DNA of 64,000 nucleotides, taken from the NCBI RefSeq assembly GCF_008086045.1, contig NZ_VSEY01000006.1, positions 186,001-250,000 on the forward strand, written 5' to 3'. Numbering within the stretch: the stretch's first letter is position 1; each line of letters opens with the position of its first letter. Of the stretch, positions 41,503-50,391 are shown piece by piece. Source of the stretch: Nonomuraea sp. PA05 (GTDB lineage Bacteria > Actinomycetota > Actinomycetes > Streptosporangiales > Streptosporangiaceae). A program made the translations under genes and the position numbers. The notes beneath the pieces are model-generated. The model made no database searches. It worked only from the letters and a program-made list of their open reading frames with translations, and was not told the origin of the DNA.

Positions 41503-42644
41503 AGGCCCGGCACCTCGATCCTGCGGCCCTCGGCGTTGGAGCGCAGCCCCAGCTCGGCGAGCTGCACGCCGCGCGCGCCCGAGGCGAAGTCGTTCGGGAA
41601 CGGCGCGTCCTCCACCACGTGCCGGACGAACGCCTCCCACTGCACCTTGAAGCCGTTGTCGAACTCGGCGTTGTCCGGCACCTCCTGCCAGCCGTCGCGG
41701 AAGCGCGCCGTGGCGGGCAGGTCGGGGTTCCAGACGGGCTTGGGGGTGGCGGAGCGGTGCTGGACGCGGCAGTTGCGCAGGCCCGCGACGGCGCTGCCGT
41801 GCGTGCCGTCCACCTGGAACTCGACCAGCTCGTCGCGGTTCACGCGGACCGTCCAGGAGGAGTTGATCTGGGCGACGACGCCGCCCTCCAGCTCGAAGAT
41901 CCCGTACGCGGCGTCGTCGGCGGTGGCCTGGTACTCCTTGCCCTGCTCGTTCACGCGGGCCGGCACGTGCGTCACGGCCTGGGCGTAGACCGAGCGCACG
42001 CGGCCGAACAGGTTCTCCATCACGTAGTGCCAGTGCGGGAACATGTCGAGCACGATGCCGCCGCCGTCCTCGGCGCGGTAGTTCCACGACGGGCGCTGGG
42101 CCTCCTGCCAGTCGCCCTCGAACACCCAGTAGCCGAACTCGCCGCGCACCGACAGGATGCGGCCGAAGAAGCCGCCGTCGATGAGCCGCTTCAGCTTGAG
42201 CAGGCCAGGAAGGAACAGCTTGTCCTGCACGACGCCGTTCTTGACGCCCTTGGCCGTGGCGGCCTCGGCCAGCGCGATGGCCTCCTGGGTCGACTCGGCG
42301 GTGGGCTTCTCGGCGTAGATGTGCTTGCCGGCCTCGATGGCCTTGAGCACGGCCTTGACCCGGGCGCTGGTGACCTGGGCGTCGAAGTAGATCACGTTGC
42401 CGTCGTCGGCGAGTGCCGCGTCGAGGTCCGTGGTGAAATCCGCAATGTCATGCTTTGTTGCGATATCTGCAAGTTTGTCGGCATTGCGGCCGACCAGTAC
42501 GGGCTTGAGCTTGACCCTGGAGCCGTCCGAGAGCGTCACGCCGCCCTGCTCGTTGATGGCCAGGACGGACCGGACCAGGTGCTGACGGTAGCCCATCCGT
42601 CCGGTGACGCCGTTCATCACGACGCCGATGGTGCGCACGCTCAT
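41499..42644 (-). CDS. Gfo/Idh/MocA-family sugar oxidoreductase (first gene)
   Basis: The protein has 381 residues. The NAD(P)-binding Rossmann N-terminus (TIGVVMNGVTGRMGYRQHL) carries a GxxGRMG variant. The Gfo/Idh catalytic motif is GKHIYAEKPTAES (EKP). The C-terminal domain includes GGIVLDMFPHWHYVMENLFG with the His-x-x-Asp-like site. It would oxidise a sugar or inositol-like hydroxyl. ATG 42644 follows GAAGGGA, and the LacI-type operator centres 33 bp upstream. It starts the three-gene operon. Confidence 0.88.
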   Translation of the reverse strand: MSVRTIGVVMNGVTGRMGYRQHLVRSVLAINEQGGVTLSDGSRVKLKPVLVGRNADKLADIATKHDIADFTTDLDAALADDGNVIYFDAQVTSARVKAVLKAIEAGKHIYAEKPTAESTQEAIALAEAATAKGVKNGVVQDKLFLPGLLKLKRLIDGGFFGRILSVRGEFGYWVFEGDWQEAQRPSWNYRAEDGGGIVLDMFPHWHYVMENLFGRVRSVYAQAVTHVPARVNEQGKEYQATADDAAYGIFELEGGVVAQINSSWTVRVNRDELVEFQVDGTHGSAVAGLRNCRVQHRSATPKPVWNPDLPATARFRDGWQEVPDNAEFDNGFKVQWEAFVRHVVEDAPFPNDFASGARGVQLAELGLRSNAEGRRIEVPGL

Positions 42645-42670
42645 GAGGATCCCTTCGAGGCACAACAAGT

Positions 42671-42684
42671 GGAAAGCGCTTTCC
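42671..42684. promoter_or_regulatory. LacI-type operator before the sugar-catabolic operon
   Basis: GGAAAGCGCTTTCC is a perfect 14-bp palindrome 27 bp upstream of the oxidoreductase start. It is nearly identical to the site in front of the LacI gene at 30150. Confidence 0.8.
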
Positions 42685-42774
42685 CGAACGGTACGGCCGG
42701 GCCACCGAAGGCGTCAAGTAGCGCGAACCTCAGGTGGGCCTGCCGGGCCCGTGGCCGGGGCGCCCGTGACGAGC

Positions 42775-44013
42775 TTAGAGCTCGCCGCGCGTCCCCAGCC
42801 TGGACAGGGCCTTGGTGATGGGTGCGGCGGCCAGCGAGAGCTGCCACTCGCGGGCGCCGAGCTCGCGCAGCCTGGCCGTCACGCTCTCCTCGGTGATCTC
42901 GGCGGGAGGCTCCCAGGTGAGCCTGCGCACCGCGTCGGGCTGCAACAGGTTCTCCGTGGGCATGTGGTGCTCCTCGGCCAGCGCGGCGACCACCGCGCGG
43001 GCCGCGGCCAGGCGCTTGGCGGCGGCCGGGTCGCGGTCGGCCCAGCGGTTGGGCGGCGGCGGGCCGTCGCCGGGGGTGCTGGGCTGGGGGAGCTGGTTGT
43101 CGGGCAGGTTCCTGGCCCGGGAGACGGCGGCGAGCCAGTCGCTCATGTGCCGGCGCGCACTTCGCCCGGTGAATGCCGAAATTTCGGTCAATGCCTTCTT
43201 GGTGCGGGGCCCTTCCAGCGCGGCGGTGACGATCGCCGCGTCCGGCAGCACCCGGCCGGGGGCCAGATCGGCCTCCCTGGCGATGCGGTCGCGCATGTTC
43301 CACAGCTCGCGCACGATCGCCAGCGCGCGCACGTTGCGCACCTTGTGGATGCCCGACGTGCGCCGCCACGGGTCGGAGCGCGGCGCGGGCGGCGGGGTGT
43401 CGAGCACGGCCGCGAACTCCTCGCGCGCCCATTCCAGCTTGCCCGACTCCGTCAGCTCTGCGTGCAGCACGTCGCGCAGCTCGACCAGCACCTCCACGTC
43501 GAGCGCGGCGTAACGCAGCCAGTCTTCCGGCAGCGGCCTGGTGGACCAGTCGGCCGCCGAGTGCCCCTTCTCCAGCCGCAGCCCGAGGACGGTCTCCACC
43601 ATCGTGCCCAGCCCGACCCGCTCGTAGCCGAGCAACCGCCCGGCCAGCTCGGTGTCGAACATCACCCGCGGCTTGAACCCGACCTCCATCAGGCACGGCA
43701 GGTCCTGGGAGGCGGCGTGCAGCACGATCTCCGCCTCGGCCACGGCCTCGTCGAGCGCCGTCAGGTCGGGGCACCCGATCGGATCGATCAGCGCGGTGCC
43801 CGCACCGGCCCGGCGGAGCTGCACGAGATAGGCGCGGTTGCCGTAGCGGTAGCCGGAGGCACGCTCGGCGTCCACCGCGACGGGACCGCTGCCGGCGGCG
43901 AACCGCGCCACCACCTCGGCCAGCCCGGCGGCGTCGGCGACGACCGGAGGGATGCCCTCGCGCGGCTCCAGTAGCGGCTCCACCGCTCGTTCCGCTGTGC
44001 GTTCTTCTGTCAT
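42775..44013 (-). CDS. rnd: Ribonuclease D (DEDD exonuclease with HRDC domains)
   Basis: The protein has 412 residues. The 3'-5' exonuclease residues appear as VAVDAERASGYRY (D-x-E), HAASQDLP (Asp) and DWLRYAALDVEVL (Y-x3-D, DEDDy type). The exonuclease domain is followed by HRDC-like helical domains (about 215-290 and 330-400). It trims tRNA and other structured RNA 3' ends. ATG 44013 follows a weak GAGGT. The DUF3000 gene lies 45 bp upstream on the same strand, a pairing I associate with actinobacteria. Confidence 0.92.
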   Translation of the reverse strand: MTEERTAERAVEPLLEPREGIPPVVADAAGLAEVVARFAAGSGPVAVDAERASGYRYGNRAYLVQLRRAGAGTALIDPIGCPDLTALDEAVAEAEIVLHAASQDLPCLMEVGFKPRVMFDTELAGRLLGYERVGLGTMVETVLGLRLEKGHSAADWSTRPLPEDWLRYAALDVEVLVELRDVLHAELTESGKLEWAREEFAAVLDTPPPAPRSDPWRRTSGIHKVRNVRALAIVRELWNMRDRIAREADLAPGRVLPDAAIVTAALEGPRTKKALTEISAFTGRSARRHMSDWLAAVSRARNLPDNQLPQPSTPGDGPPPPNRWADRDPAAAKRLAAARAVVAALAEEHHMPTENLLQPDAVRRLTWEPPAEITEESVTARLRELGAREWQLSLAAAPITKALSRLGTRGEL

Positions 44014-44058
44014 GAGTTCACCGACCTCATGACGCTGGTGCTGTCTTGACTGGTGCCC

Positions 44059-44655
44059 TCACTTCGTTCGGTCACTCTCCGGATCATCACGTCGGCGGGG
44101 CAGAGCGGCCACGTCCGGCGGGAGCGGCGGGATCCCGGCCGCCAGGCACATGAGGTCGCACCAGGCGGCGACATGGCCGGACAGATCCTCCCGCGCGGGT
44201 GACCACGACGCCCGCAGCTCGAGCTCGGTCGTGACCGGGTCGTCGGCCTTGTTGCCGAACCCCTCGGACACGGCTCTTGTCACGGTACCGCCAGCGGCGG
44301 AGTAGTCGGCTTGATGTGCGTCGAGAGCCTCGGTCAGCCAGCTCCACGCGACGGGCCCGAGCAGCGGGTCGGAGGTGATCTCCGGCTCCATGTCCGCCCT
44401 GACGTAGGCCACCAGGCGGAACGGGCCCTCCCACCCGCGCTGGCCGTCAGGGTCGTAGAGCAGGATCAGCCTGCCGACGGCGAGCTCGTCGTCGTCGCGG
44501 TAGACCGACGCGCCGATGGCGGCCGAGTAGGGGGCCAGCCGCTGCGGCGCGGGCAGGTCCTCGAGCTCGATCTCCGGCCTGACCTCGGCGCGCCGCAGGC
44601 TCTCCGCGGCGCGCGTGAACGCGGCCGGAGGCGGCGGCTGGTCACCGAGTGTCAT
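44059..44655 (-). CDS. DUF3000 domain protein
   Basis: The protein has 198 residues from ATG 44655, with TACGCT six bases before it; an in-frame ATG at 44706 would add 17 residues. Conserved segments include PPAAFTRAAESLRRAEVRPEIELEDLP, APQRLAPYSAAIGA and ELELRASWSPAREDLSGHVAAWCDLMCLAAG. The family is restricted to actinobacteria and has no assigned function as far as I know. Its steady position beside RNase D and near hemE hints at a housekeeping role. Confidence 0.8.
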   Translation of the reverse strand: MTLGDQPPPPAAFTRAAESLRRAEVRPEIELEDLPAPQRLAPYSAAIGASVYRDDDELAVGRLILLYDPDGQRGWEGPFRLVAYVRADMEPEITSDPLLGPVAWSWLTEALDAHQADYSAAGGTVTRAVSEGFGNKADDPVTTELELRASWSPAREDLSGHVAAWCDLMCLAAGIPPLPPDVAALPRRRDDPESDRTK

Positions 44656-44661
44656 AGCCGA

Positions 44662-44667
44662 AGCGTA
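44662..44667 (-). promoter_or_regulatory. -10 hexamer of a probable leaderless promoter (DUF3000 gene)
   Basis: Reads TACGCT on the minus strand, six bases before the ATG at 44655. Confidence 0.45.
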
Positions 44668-44715
44668 GGTCGAGGACGGGCGGAAGGGGACCACGGGGGT
44701 GCTCATCCTTCGGAA

Positions 44716-44937
44716 TCAAGCCGCTGCCGTAACGAGCTGGCGTGCCGGGCGGATGGTCTCGGCGGTCGCGAACACCATCGCGTGGCCGCAGTCGACGCAG
44801 GCCCACTCGGGGCACTGGCCCGGCTCGTGCCCGTCAAGGCACGGCGGCTGCTCGAACGGCCGCTCCTCGGCGCAGGAGGGGCAGCGCTCACTGCGGCGCT
44901 CTGGGGAAATCCACAACGCGGTCATCGCACGAGTCAT
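44716..44937 (-). CDS. Small zinc-ribbon-like protein
   Basis: The protein has 73 residues from ATG 44937, preceded by GAAAGG. Cysteine pairs CPSC and CVDC plus an extra Cys/His set (PPCLDGHEPGQCPEWACVDCG) indicate a zinc-binding fold. I recognise the pattern as a conserved small protein of actinobacteria but know of no function. It lies upstream of DUF3000 and divergent from hemE. Confidence 0.7.
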   Translation of the reverse strand: MTRAMTALWISPERRSERCPSCAEERPFEQPPCLDGHEPGQCPEWACVDCGHAMVFATAETIRPARQLVTAAA

Positions 44938-45263
44938 CGAACCGGGGCCTTTCTTCGGGTCGTGCCCCCGACGTTGGCACGAGCCGCTGACAATTCCCCG
45001 CAACGCGCTCGGCGTGTCCCGAAAGTGGTCGCTGAATCGATGCCGCGCGGTGACTTGGGGAACATTTGGCCCAGTCGAGACCGGCTCTCTGGCCGGACAT
45101 GGGGTGTGTTCGACCCGTGTGCGGTGCCGATGCCGAGCAGACCGGTAAACCTTCATCTGGCTATCTGATCATGATTTGGGGTGTCCAATGCATCTTTTTC
45201 CGACACCGCGGGGGGCGTGTCCCGGCCCGCTGGACCGGCGTTCCCAGCCACTACCCTGGTGAG
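44938..45263. other. Divergent intergenic region upstream of hemE (326 bp)
   Basis: This gap between the small zinc protein and hemE has a slightly lower GC stretch (about 45140-45200) and the hemE -10 box at 45252. No RNA gene or further ORF with a ribosome site was found. Open frames here are read-through extensions without family character. Confidence 0.6.
45252..45257 (+). promoter_or_regulatory. -10 hexamer of a probable leaderless promoter (hemE)
   Basis: TACCCT ends six bases before GTG 45264. Confidence 0.5.
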
Positions 45264-46280
45264 GTGAACCTCGCCGACTCCGCGTTCCTGCGTGCCTGCC
45301 GCCGCCAGCCCGTTCCGCACACCCCCGTCTGGTACATGCGCCAGGCCGGCCGGGCGCTGCCGGAATACCACAAGGTCCGCGCGGGCGTCCCGATGCTCAC
45401 CGCGTGCGCGACCCCCGACCTGATCGTCGAGATCACCATGCAGCCCGTCCGCCGCTACGGCGTCGACGCGGCCATCTTCTTCAGCGACATCGTCGTCCCG
45501 CTCAAGGCCATCGGCGTCGACCTCGACATCAAGCCGGGCGTCGGCCCCGTCGTCGCCGACCCGATCCGCGACGCCAGGGGCATCGACGCGCTGCGCCCCC
45601 TGGAGCCCGGCGACGTGCCGTACGTCACCGAGTCCATCCGCGCCCTGACCGCGGAGCTCGGCGGCACCCCGCTGATCGGCTTCGCCGGAGCGCCGTTCAC
45701 GCTCGGCTCCTACCTCATCGAGGGCGGCCCGTCCAAGAACCACGACCGCACCAAGGCCATGATGTACGGCGAGCCGCGGCTGTGGCACCAGCTCATGGAG
45801 CGGCTGTCCGGCATCGTGGCCGAGCACCTGCGCATCCAGGTCGAGGCGGGCGCGTCGGCGGTGCAGCTCTTCGACTCGTGGGTGGGGGCCGTGGCGCCCG
45901 AGGACTACCGCGAGTTCATCCTGCCGCACACCCGGCGCATCTTCGACGGCATCGCCGACGTGCCGCGCATCCACTTCGGCGTGGGCACGGGAGAGCTGCT
46001 GGGCGTCCTCGGCGAGGCCGGGGCCGACGTGGTGGGCGTCGACTGGCGGGTGCCGCTCGACGAGGCCGCCCGCCGGGTCGGGCCGGGCAAGGCGCTGCAG
46101 GGCAACCTGGACCCGGCGATCCTGCTGGCCCCCTGGGAGGTCGTCGAGCGCAAGGCGCTCGAGGTGCTGCGGCGCGGCAAGGCGGCCGAGGGGCACGTGT
46201 TCAACCTGGGTCACGGCGTGCTGCCCTCCACCGACCCGGATCAGTTGAAGCGTCTCACCGATCTGGTGCACGAGTTCTGA
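45264..46280 (+). CDS. hemE: Uroporphyrinogen decarboxylase
   Basis: The protein has 338 residues. It converts uroporphyrinogen III to coproporphyrinogen III. Family signatures are present: PVWYMRQAGRALPEY near the N-terminus (substrate Arg), the catalytic Asp in AIFFSDIVVP, and GFAGAPFTLGSYLIEGG. GTG 45264 gives the expected N-terminus (NLADSAFLRACRRQPV). Heme genes hemY and hemQ follow 1.1 kb later on the same strand, separated by a convergent lipoprotein gene. Confidence 0.96.
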   Translation: MNLADSAFLRACRRQPVPHTPVWYMRQAGRALPEYHKVRAGVPMLTACATPDLIVEITMQPVRRYGVDAAIFFSDIVVPLKAIGVDLDIKPGVGPVVADPIRDARGIDALRPLEPGDVPYVTESIRALTAELGGTPLIGFAGAPFTLGSYLIEGGPSKNHDRTKAMMYGEPRLWHQLMERLSGIVAEHLRIQVEAGASAVQLFDSWVGAVAPEDYREFILPHTRRIFDGIADVPRIHFGVGTGELLGVLGEAGADVVGVDWRVPLDEAARRVGPGKALQGNLDPAILLAPWEVVERKALEVLRRGKAAEGHVFNLGHGVLPSTDPDQLKRLTDLVHEF

Positions 46281-46371
46281 CAAGCCTTTTCGGGAACCCC
46301 CACGGGCCGCCGCCGTCATGCGTGCCGGAGACCCGCTGCGCTCGACGTGGTTCACGCGGTGGTGGTCGTGG

Positions 46372-47319
46372 TCAGGGGGCTTCCGGGCCCGGCTGGGGCG
46401 GGGGGACGGGGCGGCGGCGGTCTCTGCGGATGAGCCAGACCATCAGCACGATGAGCGGGAGCGATACGGCGGCCCACGGGAGCAGTGCCCCGATCACCGT
46501 CAGCGCCGTCTTCGTGAAGGACACCAGCGCGCGCCAGCCCGCCGCCAGGCCGCCGAGGAAGCCTGCGGGTTCGTCGGCCGGGTCGTCCACCACTGTCACC
46601 GGGCCCACCAGGCGCAACGTCAGGGTGGCCATCGTGGTCTGAGCGGCCAGCTGCTTCTGCTGAGCCTGCAGCGACTCCAGGTCGGCCTCGCGCTCGGAGA
46701 TCTCGCGCTCCACGTCCAGCACCTGGCCGATCGTGGTCGCCCGCTTCAGCAGCGTGCGCAGCGACTCCAGCGACTGCTCCGCCGACTTCAGCCGGCTCTC
46801 GACGTCGGCCACCTTCAACGTGACGTCCTGGGCGTTCTGGTTCAGCGAGAGCTGCTTGCCCAGCTCGCCGCCGAGCCGCCGCAGCACCTCGGGATACTTC
46901 GCGACCGGGATCTTGAACTCCAGCATGGCGGACGCCTCGTCGTCGCCCGAGGCGTTGCTCTCCTCCTGCGACAGATAACCGCCGGCCTCGGTCGCGATCT
47001 GCTTGGCCTGCTGGGCGGCGGGCGTCACCTGCGTGGCCCGCACGGTCATGCTGCCGGTGTAGATGACCTGCCGGTCCTGCTGGACGACCTTGACCCCGGA
47101 GACGACACCGTCGCCACCGCTCTGCTCGACCTTCTCGGGCCGGGCCTCGTTGCTCGAACTCTCGTCGCGGGCCGCGCCGCCCGCCTGGGCCTGGCTCGTG
47201 GGGGCGGGCGCGGAGTCCGCCGACTGGCTGGTGGCGTACTCGCCGCCACCACCGCAGCCCGTCAGTAACGCGGTCGCGCAGACCGCCGTGAGCGCGATGC
47301 CGTACCGGAATCTCGTCAT
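46372..47319 (-). CDS. DUF4349-domain lipoprotein
   Basis: The protein has 315 residues. The lipobox ALLTGC gives Cys22, followed by a Ser/Ala-rich linker. The DUF4349 region contains DRQVIYTGSMTVRA, a coiled-coil (about residues 170-235, SRLKSAEQSLESLRTLL, EREADLESLQAQQKQ) and a C-terminal membrane helix (about 275-298). It is probably a wall-membrane spanning structural protein. It sits between hemE and hemY on the opposite strand. No ligand or partner is known. Confidence 0.82.
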   Translation of the reverse strand: MTRFRYGIALTAVCATALLTGCGGGGEYATSQSADSAPAPTSQAQAGGAARDESSSNEARPEKVEQSGGDGVVSGVKVVQQDRQVIYTGSMTVRATQVTPAAQQAKQIATEAGGYLSQEESNASGDDEASAMLEFKIPVAKYPEVLRRLGGELGKQLSLNQNAQDVTLKVADVESRLKSAEQSLESLRTLLKRATTIGQVLDVEREISEREADLESLQAQQKQLAAQTTMATLTLRLVGPVTVVDDPADEPAGFLGGLAAGWRALVSFTKTALTVIGALLPWAAVSLPLIVLMVWLIRRDRRRPVPPPQPGPEAP

Positions 47320-47426
47320 GTCCTTATGACGGGTCGCGGACGGCCCCGGTTTGACAGGGGGAATCACGGTACGATCACGCGCCCCGCGCGGCTGGCCGAG
47401 CCGTTGAGGCGGTAGCGTCAGGAGAC

Positions 47427-48830
47427 GTGGAAGGGAATCGGGCGCACGTGGTCATCGTCGGCGCGGGGATCTCCGGCCTCGCCGCCGCGTGGTATCTCCG
47501 CCAGAACGCGGGCGATCGGATCAGGGTGACGGTCCTGGAGGGCTCGCCACGCATCGGCGGGAAGCTGCACGCCTCGGAGGTCGCCGGGGTGAGCGTCGAC
47601 GCGGGCGCCGAGTCCATGCTGGCCAGGCGGCCCGAGGGGAAAGAGCTGGCCAAGGCCGTCGGCCTCGGCGACGACCTGGTCTTCCCCGGCTCGCTCAGCT
47701 CGGCCGTCTACACCAGAGGCGTGCTGCGGCCCATGCCCAAGGGCCAGATCATGGGCGTGCCGTCCGACCTGACCGAGCTGGCCAAGTCCGGCGTCGTCTC
47801 GCCCGGCGGGCTGCTGCGCGTGCCGCTCGACCAGATCCTGCCACCCACCCTGGTGCGCACCGACGTGTCCGTGGCCGCCTACATCCGCGCCAGGATGGGC
47901 GCCGAGATCGTCGACCGGCTCGTCGAGCCGCTGCTCGGCGGCGTCTACGCCGGCCGCGCCGACAGGCTGTCGCTGGAGGCCACGATGCCGCGGGTGGCGG
48001 CGGTGGCCCGCTCCGAGCGTTCGCTGCTGAGCGCCGCCAGGCACCTGGCCGCCGAGGCCCCCAAGGACGCCGGGCCGGTCTTCACCACGCTGCGCGGCGG
48101 CGTCGGCACCCTGCCCGAGGCGGTCGCCAAGGCGTCCGAGGCGGACGTCAGGACGGGCGTCACCGTGCGCGAGCTGCACCGCACCGAGGCCGGCTGGCGG
48201 CTGATCACCGGCCCCGTGCCGCGGCCCGAGGTGATCGAGGCCGACGCGGTGATCCTGGCCACGCCGGGGCCCGCCACGAGCCGGCTGCTCAAGCAGGAGG
48301 TGCCGAAGGCCGCCGCCGAGCTGGCCAGGATCGAGTACGCCAGCATGGCCGTCGTCACCCTGGCCTACCCGATGGACGCCTTCCCCGAGCAGCCCGCCAC
48401 CAGCGGCTACCTGGTGCCGCCCGTGGAGCGGCGGCCGGTCAAGGCCGTCACGTTCAGCTCGGTGAAGTGGCCGCATCTGACCAAGGACCTGGTGATCCTG
48501 CGCTGCTCCATCGGCCGGATCGGCGAGGAGCACCTGCTCCAGCGCGAAGACGCCGAGCTGGTGTCGCTGGCCATGGCCGAGATGGGCGACGTCATGGGCG
48601 TGCGCGGGCTGCCCTTCGACACCCGGGTGACGCGATGGGGCGGCGGGCTGCCGCAGTACAACGTGGGGCACCTCGACCGGGTGGCGCGGGTCCGCGCCGC
48701 CGTGTCGGTCGAGCCGGGGCTGGCCGTGTGCGGCGCGGCCTACGACGGCATCGGCATCCCCGCCTGCGTCGGCACCGCCCGCACGGCCGCCGCCCGGATT
48801 CTGGACCACCTCAACAGGCGAGGAGAATAG
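47427..48830 (+). CDS. hemY: Coproporphyrinogen III/protoporphyrinogen oxidase
   Basis: The protein has 467 residues. The FAD-binding GxGxxG is [17 protein letters not shown], followed by the amine-oxidase-like [11 protein letters not shown] and a C-terminal [25 protein letters not shown] that binds FAD. In actinobacteria this enzyme (CgoX) oxidises coproporphyrinogen III to coproporphyrin III. GTG 47427 has AGGAGA close by and TAGCGT eight bases before it. hemQ starts five bases after its stop, so the two form a heme operon. Confidence 0.93.
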   Translation: MEGNRAHVVIVGAGISGLAAAWYLRQNAGDRIRVTVLEGSPRIGGKLHASEVAGVSVDAGAESMLARRPEGKELAKAVGLGDDLVFPGSLSSAVYTRGVLRPMPKGQIMGVPSDLTELAKSGVVSPGGLLRVPLDQILPPTLVRTDVSVAAYIRARMGAEIVDRLVEPLLGGVYAGRADRLSLEATMPRVAAVARSERSLLSAARHLAAEAPKDAGPVFTTLRGGVGTLPEAVAKASEADVRTGVTVRELHRTEAGWRLITGPVPRPEVIEADAVILATPGPATSRLLKQEVPKAAAELARIEYASMAVVTLAYPMDAFPEQPATSGYLVPPVERRPVKAVTFSSVKWPHLTKDLVILRCSIGRIGEEHLLQREDAELVSLAMAEMGDVMGVRGLPFDTRVTRWGGGLPQYNVGHLDRVARVRAAVSVEPGLAVCGAAYDGIGIPACVGTARTAAARILDHLNRRGE

Positions 48831-48835
48831 TCACC

Positions 48836-49537
48836 ATGACAGAGGGCGCTCCGCGGCCGAAGGCCCGCGATCTCAACCAGGTGATCCGTTACACGATGTG
48901 GTCGGTCTTCCAGGTGACCGAGCCCTGTCCAGGCGACCGCGACGAGCTCGCGGCGGAGGTTCAGGAGCTGCTCGACCAGGCCGCCGGCAAGGACGTCGTG
49001 ACCAGGGGGGTCTACGACGTGGCCGGGCTGCGGGCCGACGCCGACTTCATGTTCTGGTGGCACGCGCCCACGCCTGAAGACTTGCAGGACGTGTACGCCA
49101 GGTTCCGCCGCACCCGGCTGGGCCGGCACACCAGGCCCGCGTGGTCGGCGATGGCGCTGCACCGGCCCGCCGAGTTCAACAAGTCACACATCCCGGCCTT
49201 CCTCGCCGAGGAGGAGCCGCGGGCGTACGTGAGCGTCTACCCGTTCGTGCGCTCCTACGAGTGGTACCTGCTGGAGGACTCCGAGCGGCGGGCCATGCTG
49301 GCCGAGCACGGCAGGATGGCGCGCGACTATCCCGACGTGCGGGCCAACACGGTGTCGTGCTTCTCGCTCAACGACTACGAGTGGATGCTGGCGTTCGAGG
49401 CCGACGAGCTGCACCGGATCGTCGACCTCATGCGTACGCTGCGGGGCGCGCAGGCCCGCCGGCACACCCGCGTCGAGATCCCGTTCTACACCGGGGCGCG
49501 CAAGCCGGTGCAGGAGCTCGTCGCCGCCCTCCCCTAG
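48836..49537 (+). CDS. hemQ: Coproheme decarboxylase (chlorite dismutase family)
   Basis: The protein has 233 residues. It decarboxylates coproheme to heme b with peroxide, the last step of the coproporphyrin-dependent pathway. Features are [55 protein letters not shown] (proximal His) and [18 protein letters not shown] 48836 follows AGGAGAA. It is transcribed with hemY. The ferrochelatase gene is not in this window. Confidence 0.95.
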   Translation: MTEGAPRPKARDLNQVIRYTMWSVFQVTEPCPGDRDELAAEVQELLDQAAGKDVVTRGVYDVAGLRADADFMFWWHAPTPEDLQDVYARFRRTRLGRHTRPAWSAMALHRPAEFNKSHIPAFLAEEEPRAYVSVYPFVRSYEWYLLEDSERRAMLAEHGRMARDYPDVRANTVSCFSLNDYEWMLAFEADELHRIVDLMRTLRGAQARRHTRVEIPFYTGARKPVQELVAALP

Positions 49538-49542
49538 GGTCC

Positions 49543-50309
49543 TCAGCGGGTGAGTGCGGCGCGCAGCCGCCACGCCCCGAGGGCGAAGAGGATCGCGGCG
49601 AAGGCGATCAGCACGCCGAGCTGCGGCAGGACGTCGGCGATCGTGCCGTCCCCGCGCAGCAGCTCGGCGAACCCGTCCAGGGCCCACGCGTGCGGGGTGA
49701 CGTGCGCCAGGCGCCGCATCGTCTCGGAGAAGAAGTCGATCGGCGCCATCGTGCCGCCGATCGCGGCCAGCCCCAGCCCGAGCAGCAACCCGACCGAGAC
49801 CGCCTGCTGCCCGGTTCGCAGCGTCGAGCCGAGCAGCATCGCCGCCCCGCCGCCCACCAGCGAGAACGCCAGCACCAGCGCCGCCGCGCCCAGCGGGTCG
49901 CCCCACCGCACGCCGAACAGCAGCCCCGGCCCCACCATGATGATCAGCGCCTGGGTCAGCGCCACGGCGACCCGGCCCGCCGCCTCGCCCAGCAGGATCG
50001 TCCCGCTGGACACCGGCGCCGCGTACATCCTGCGCGACAGCCCGAGCCGCCGCGCCGGTCAGTGAGGTGAGGAAGGTGAACAGCAGGAGCTGCGAGGTCG
50101 AAGCTGGAGACGTCAGCAAGGGCGGGCGGTGCAGGAGGCCGACGCCGATGTTGAGGCGGCGCTTCATGCCGCCGGAGTACTCCTCGACCGGGTCCTTGGC
50201 CCGCTCCGCCAGGCCGACGACCTGGAGGACCTCGTCGATCCTGGCGCGGGCGTCCGCGCGGCCCAGGCCGTAGAGGCGGGCGAAGAAGCGCAGGCCCGGG
50301 AGGCGGCCG
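49543..50309 (-). pseudogene. Collapsed ABC exporter (ATPase fragment fused to permease, frameshifted)
   Basis: Reading the minus strand, the segment from about 50309 encodes an ABC-ATPase middle: LRFFARLYGLGRADARARI, then DPVEEYSGGMKRRLNIGVGLLHRPP (signature). Walker A and the whole N-terminus are absent. The code then switches within the same frame to a permease segment QLLLFTFLTSLTG, without the Walker B region. A frame change near 50055 leads to RRLGLSRRMYAAPVSSGT and a complete ABC-2 permease C-terminus up to 49543. Deletions and a frameshift explain this; no start codon yields a working transporter. The last 161 residues remain open from ATG 50028. Confidence 0.8.
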
Positions 50310-50391
50310 CGTGTTTGCGGCGGGCCGATGTGAACGTTCCAAGGCGGGTGGGCGTCTAGGGAACGGGCCTATTGCGGGGAGGTCGGTCGGG

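Noticed and set aside
49543..50028. Small intact ABC permease
   Set aside because: The 161-codon frame is only the C-terminal half of a permease, with its N-terminal part in another frame and the ATPase truncated.
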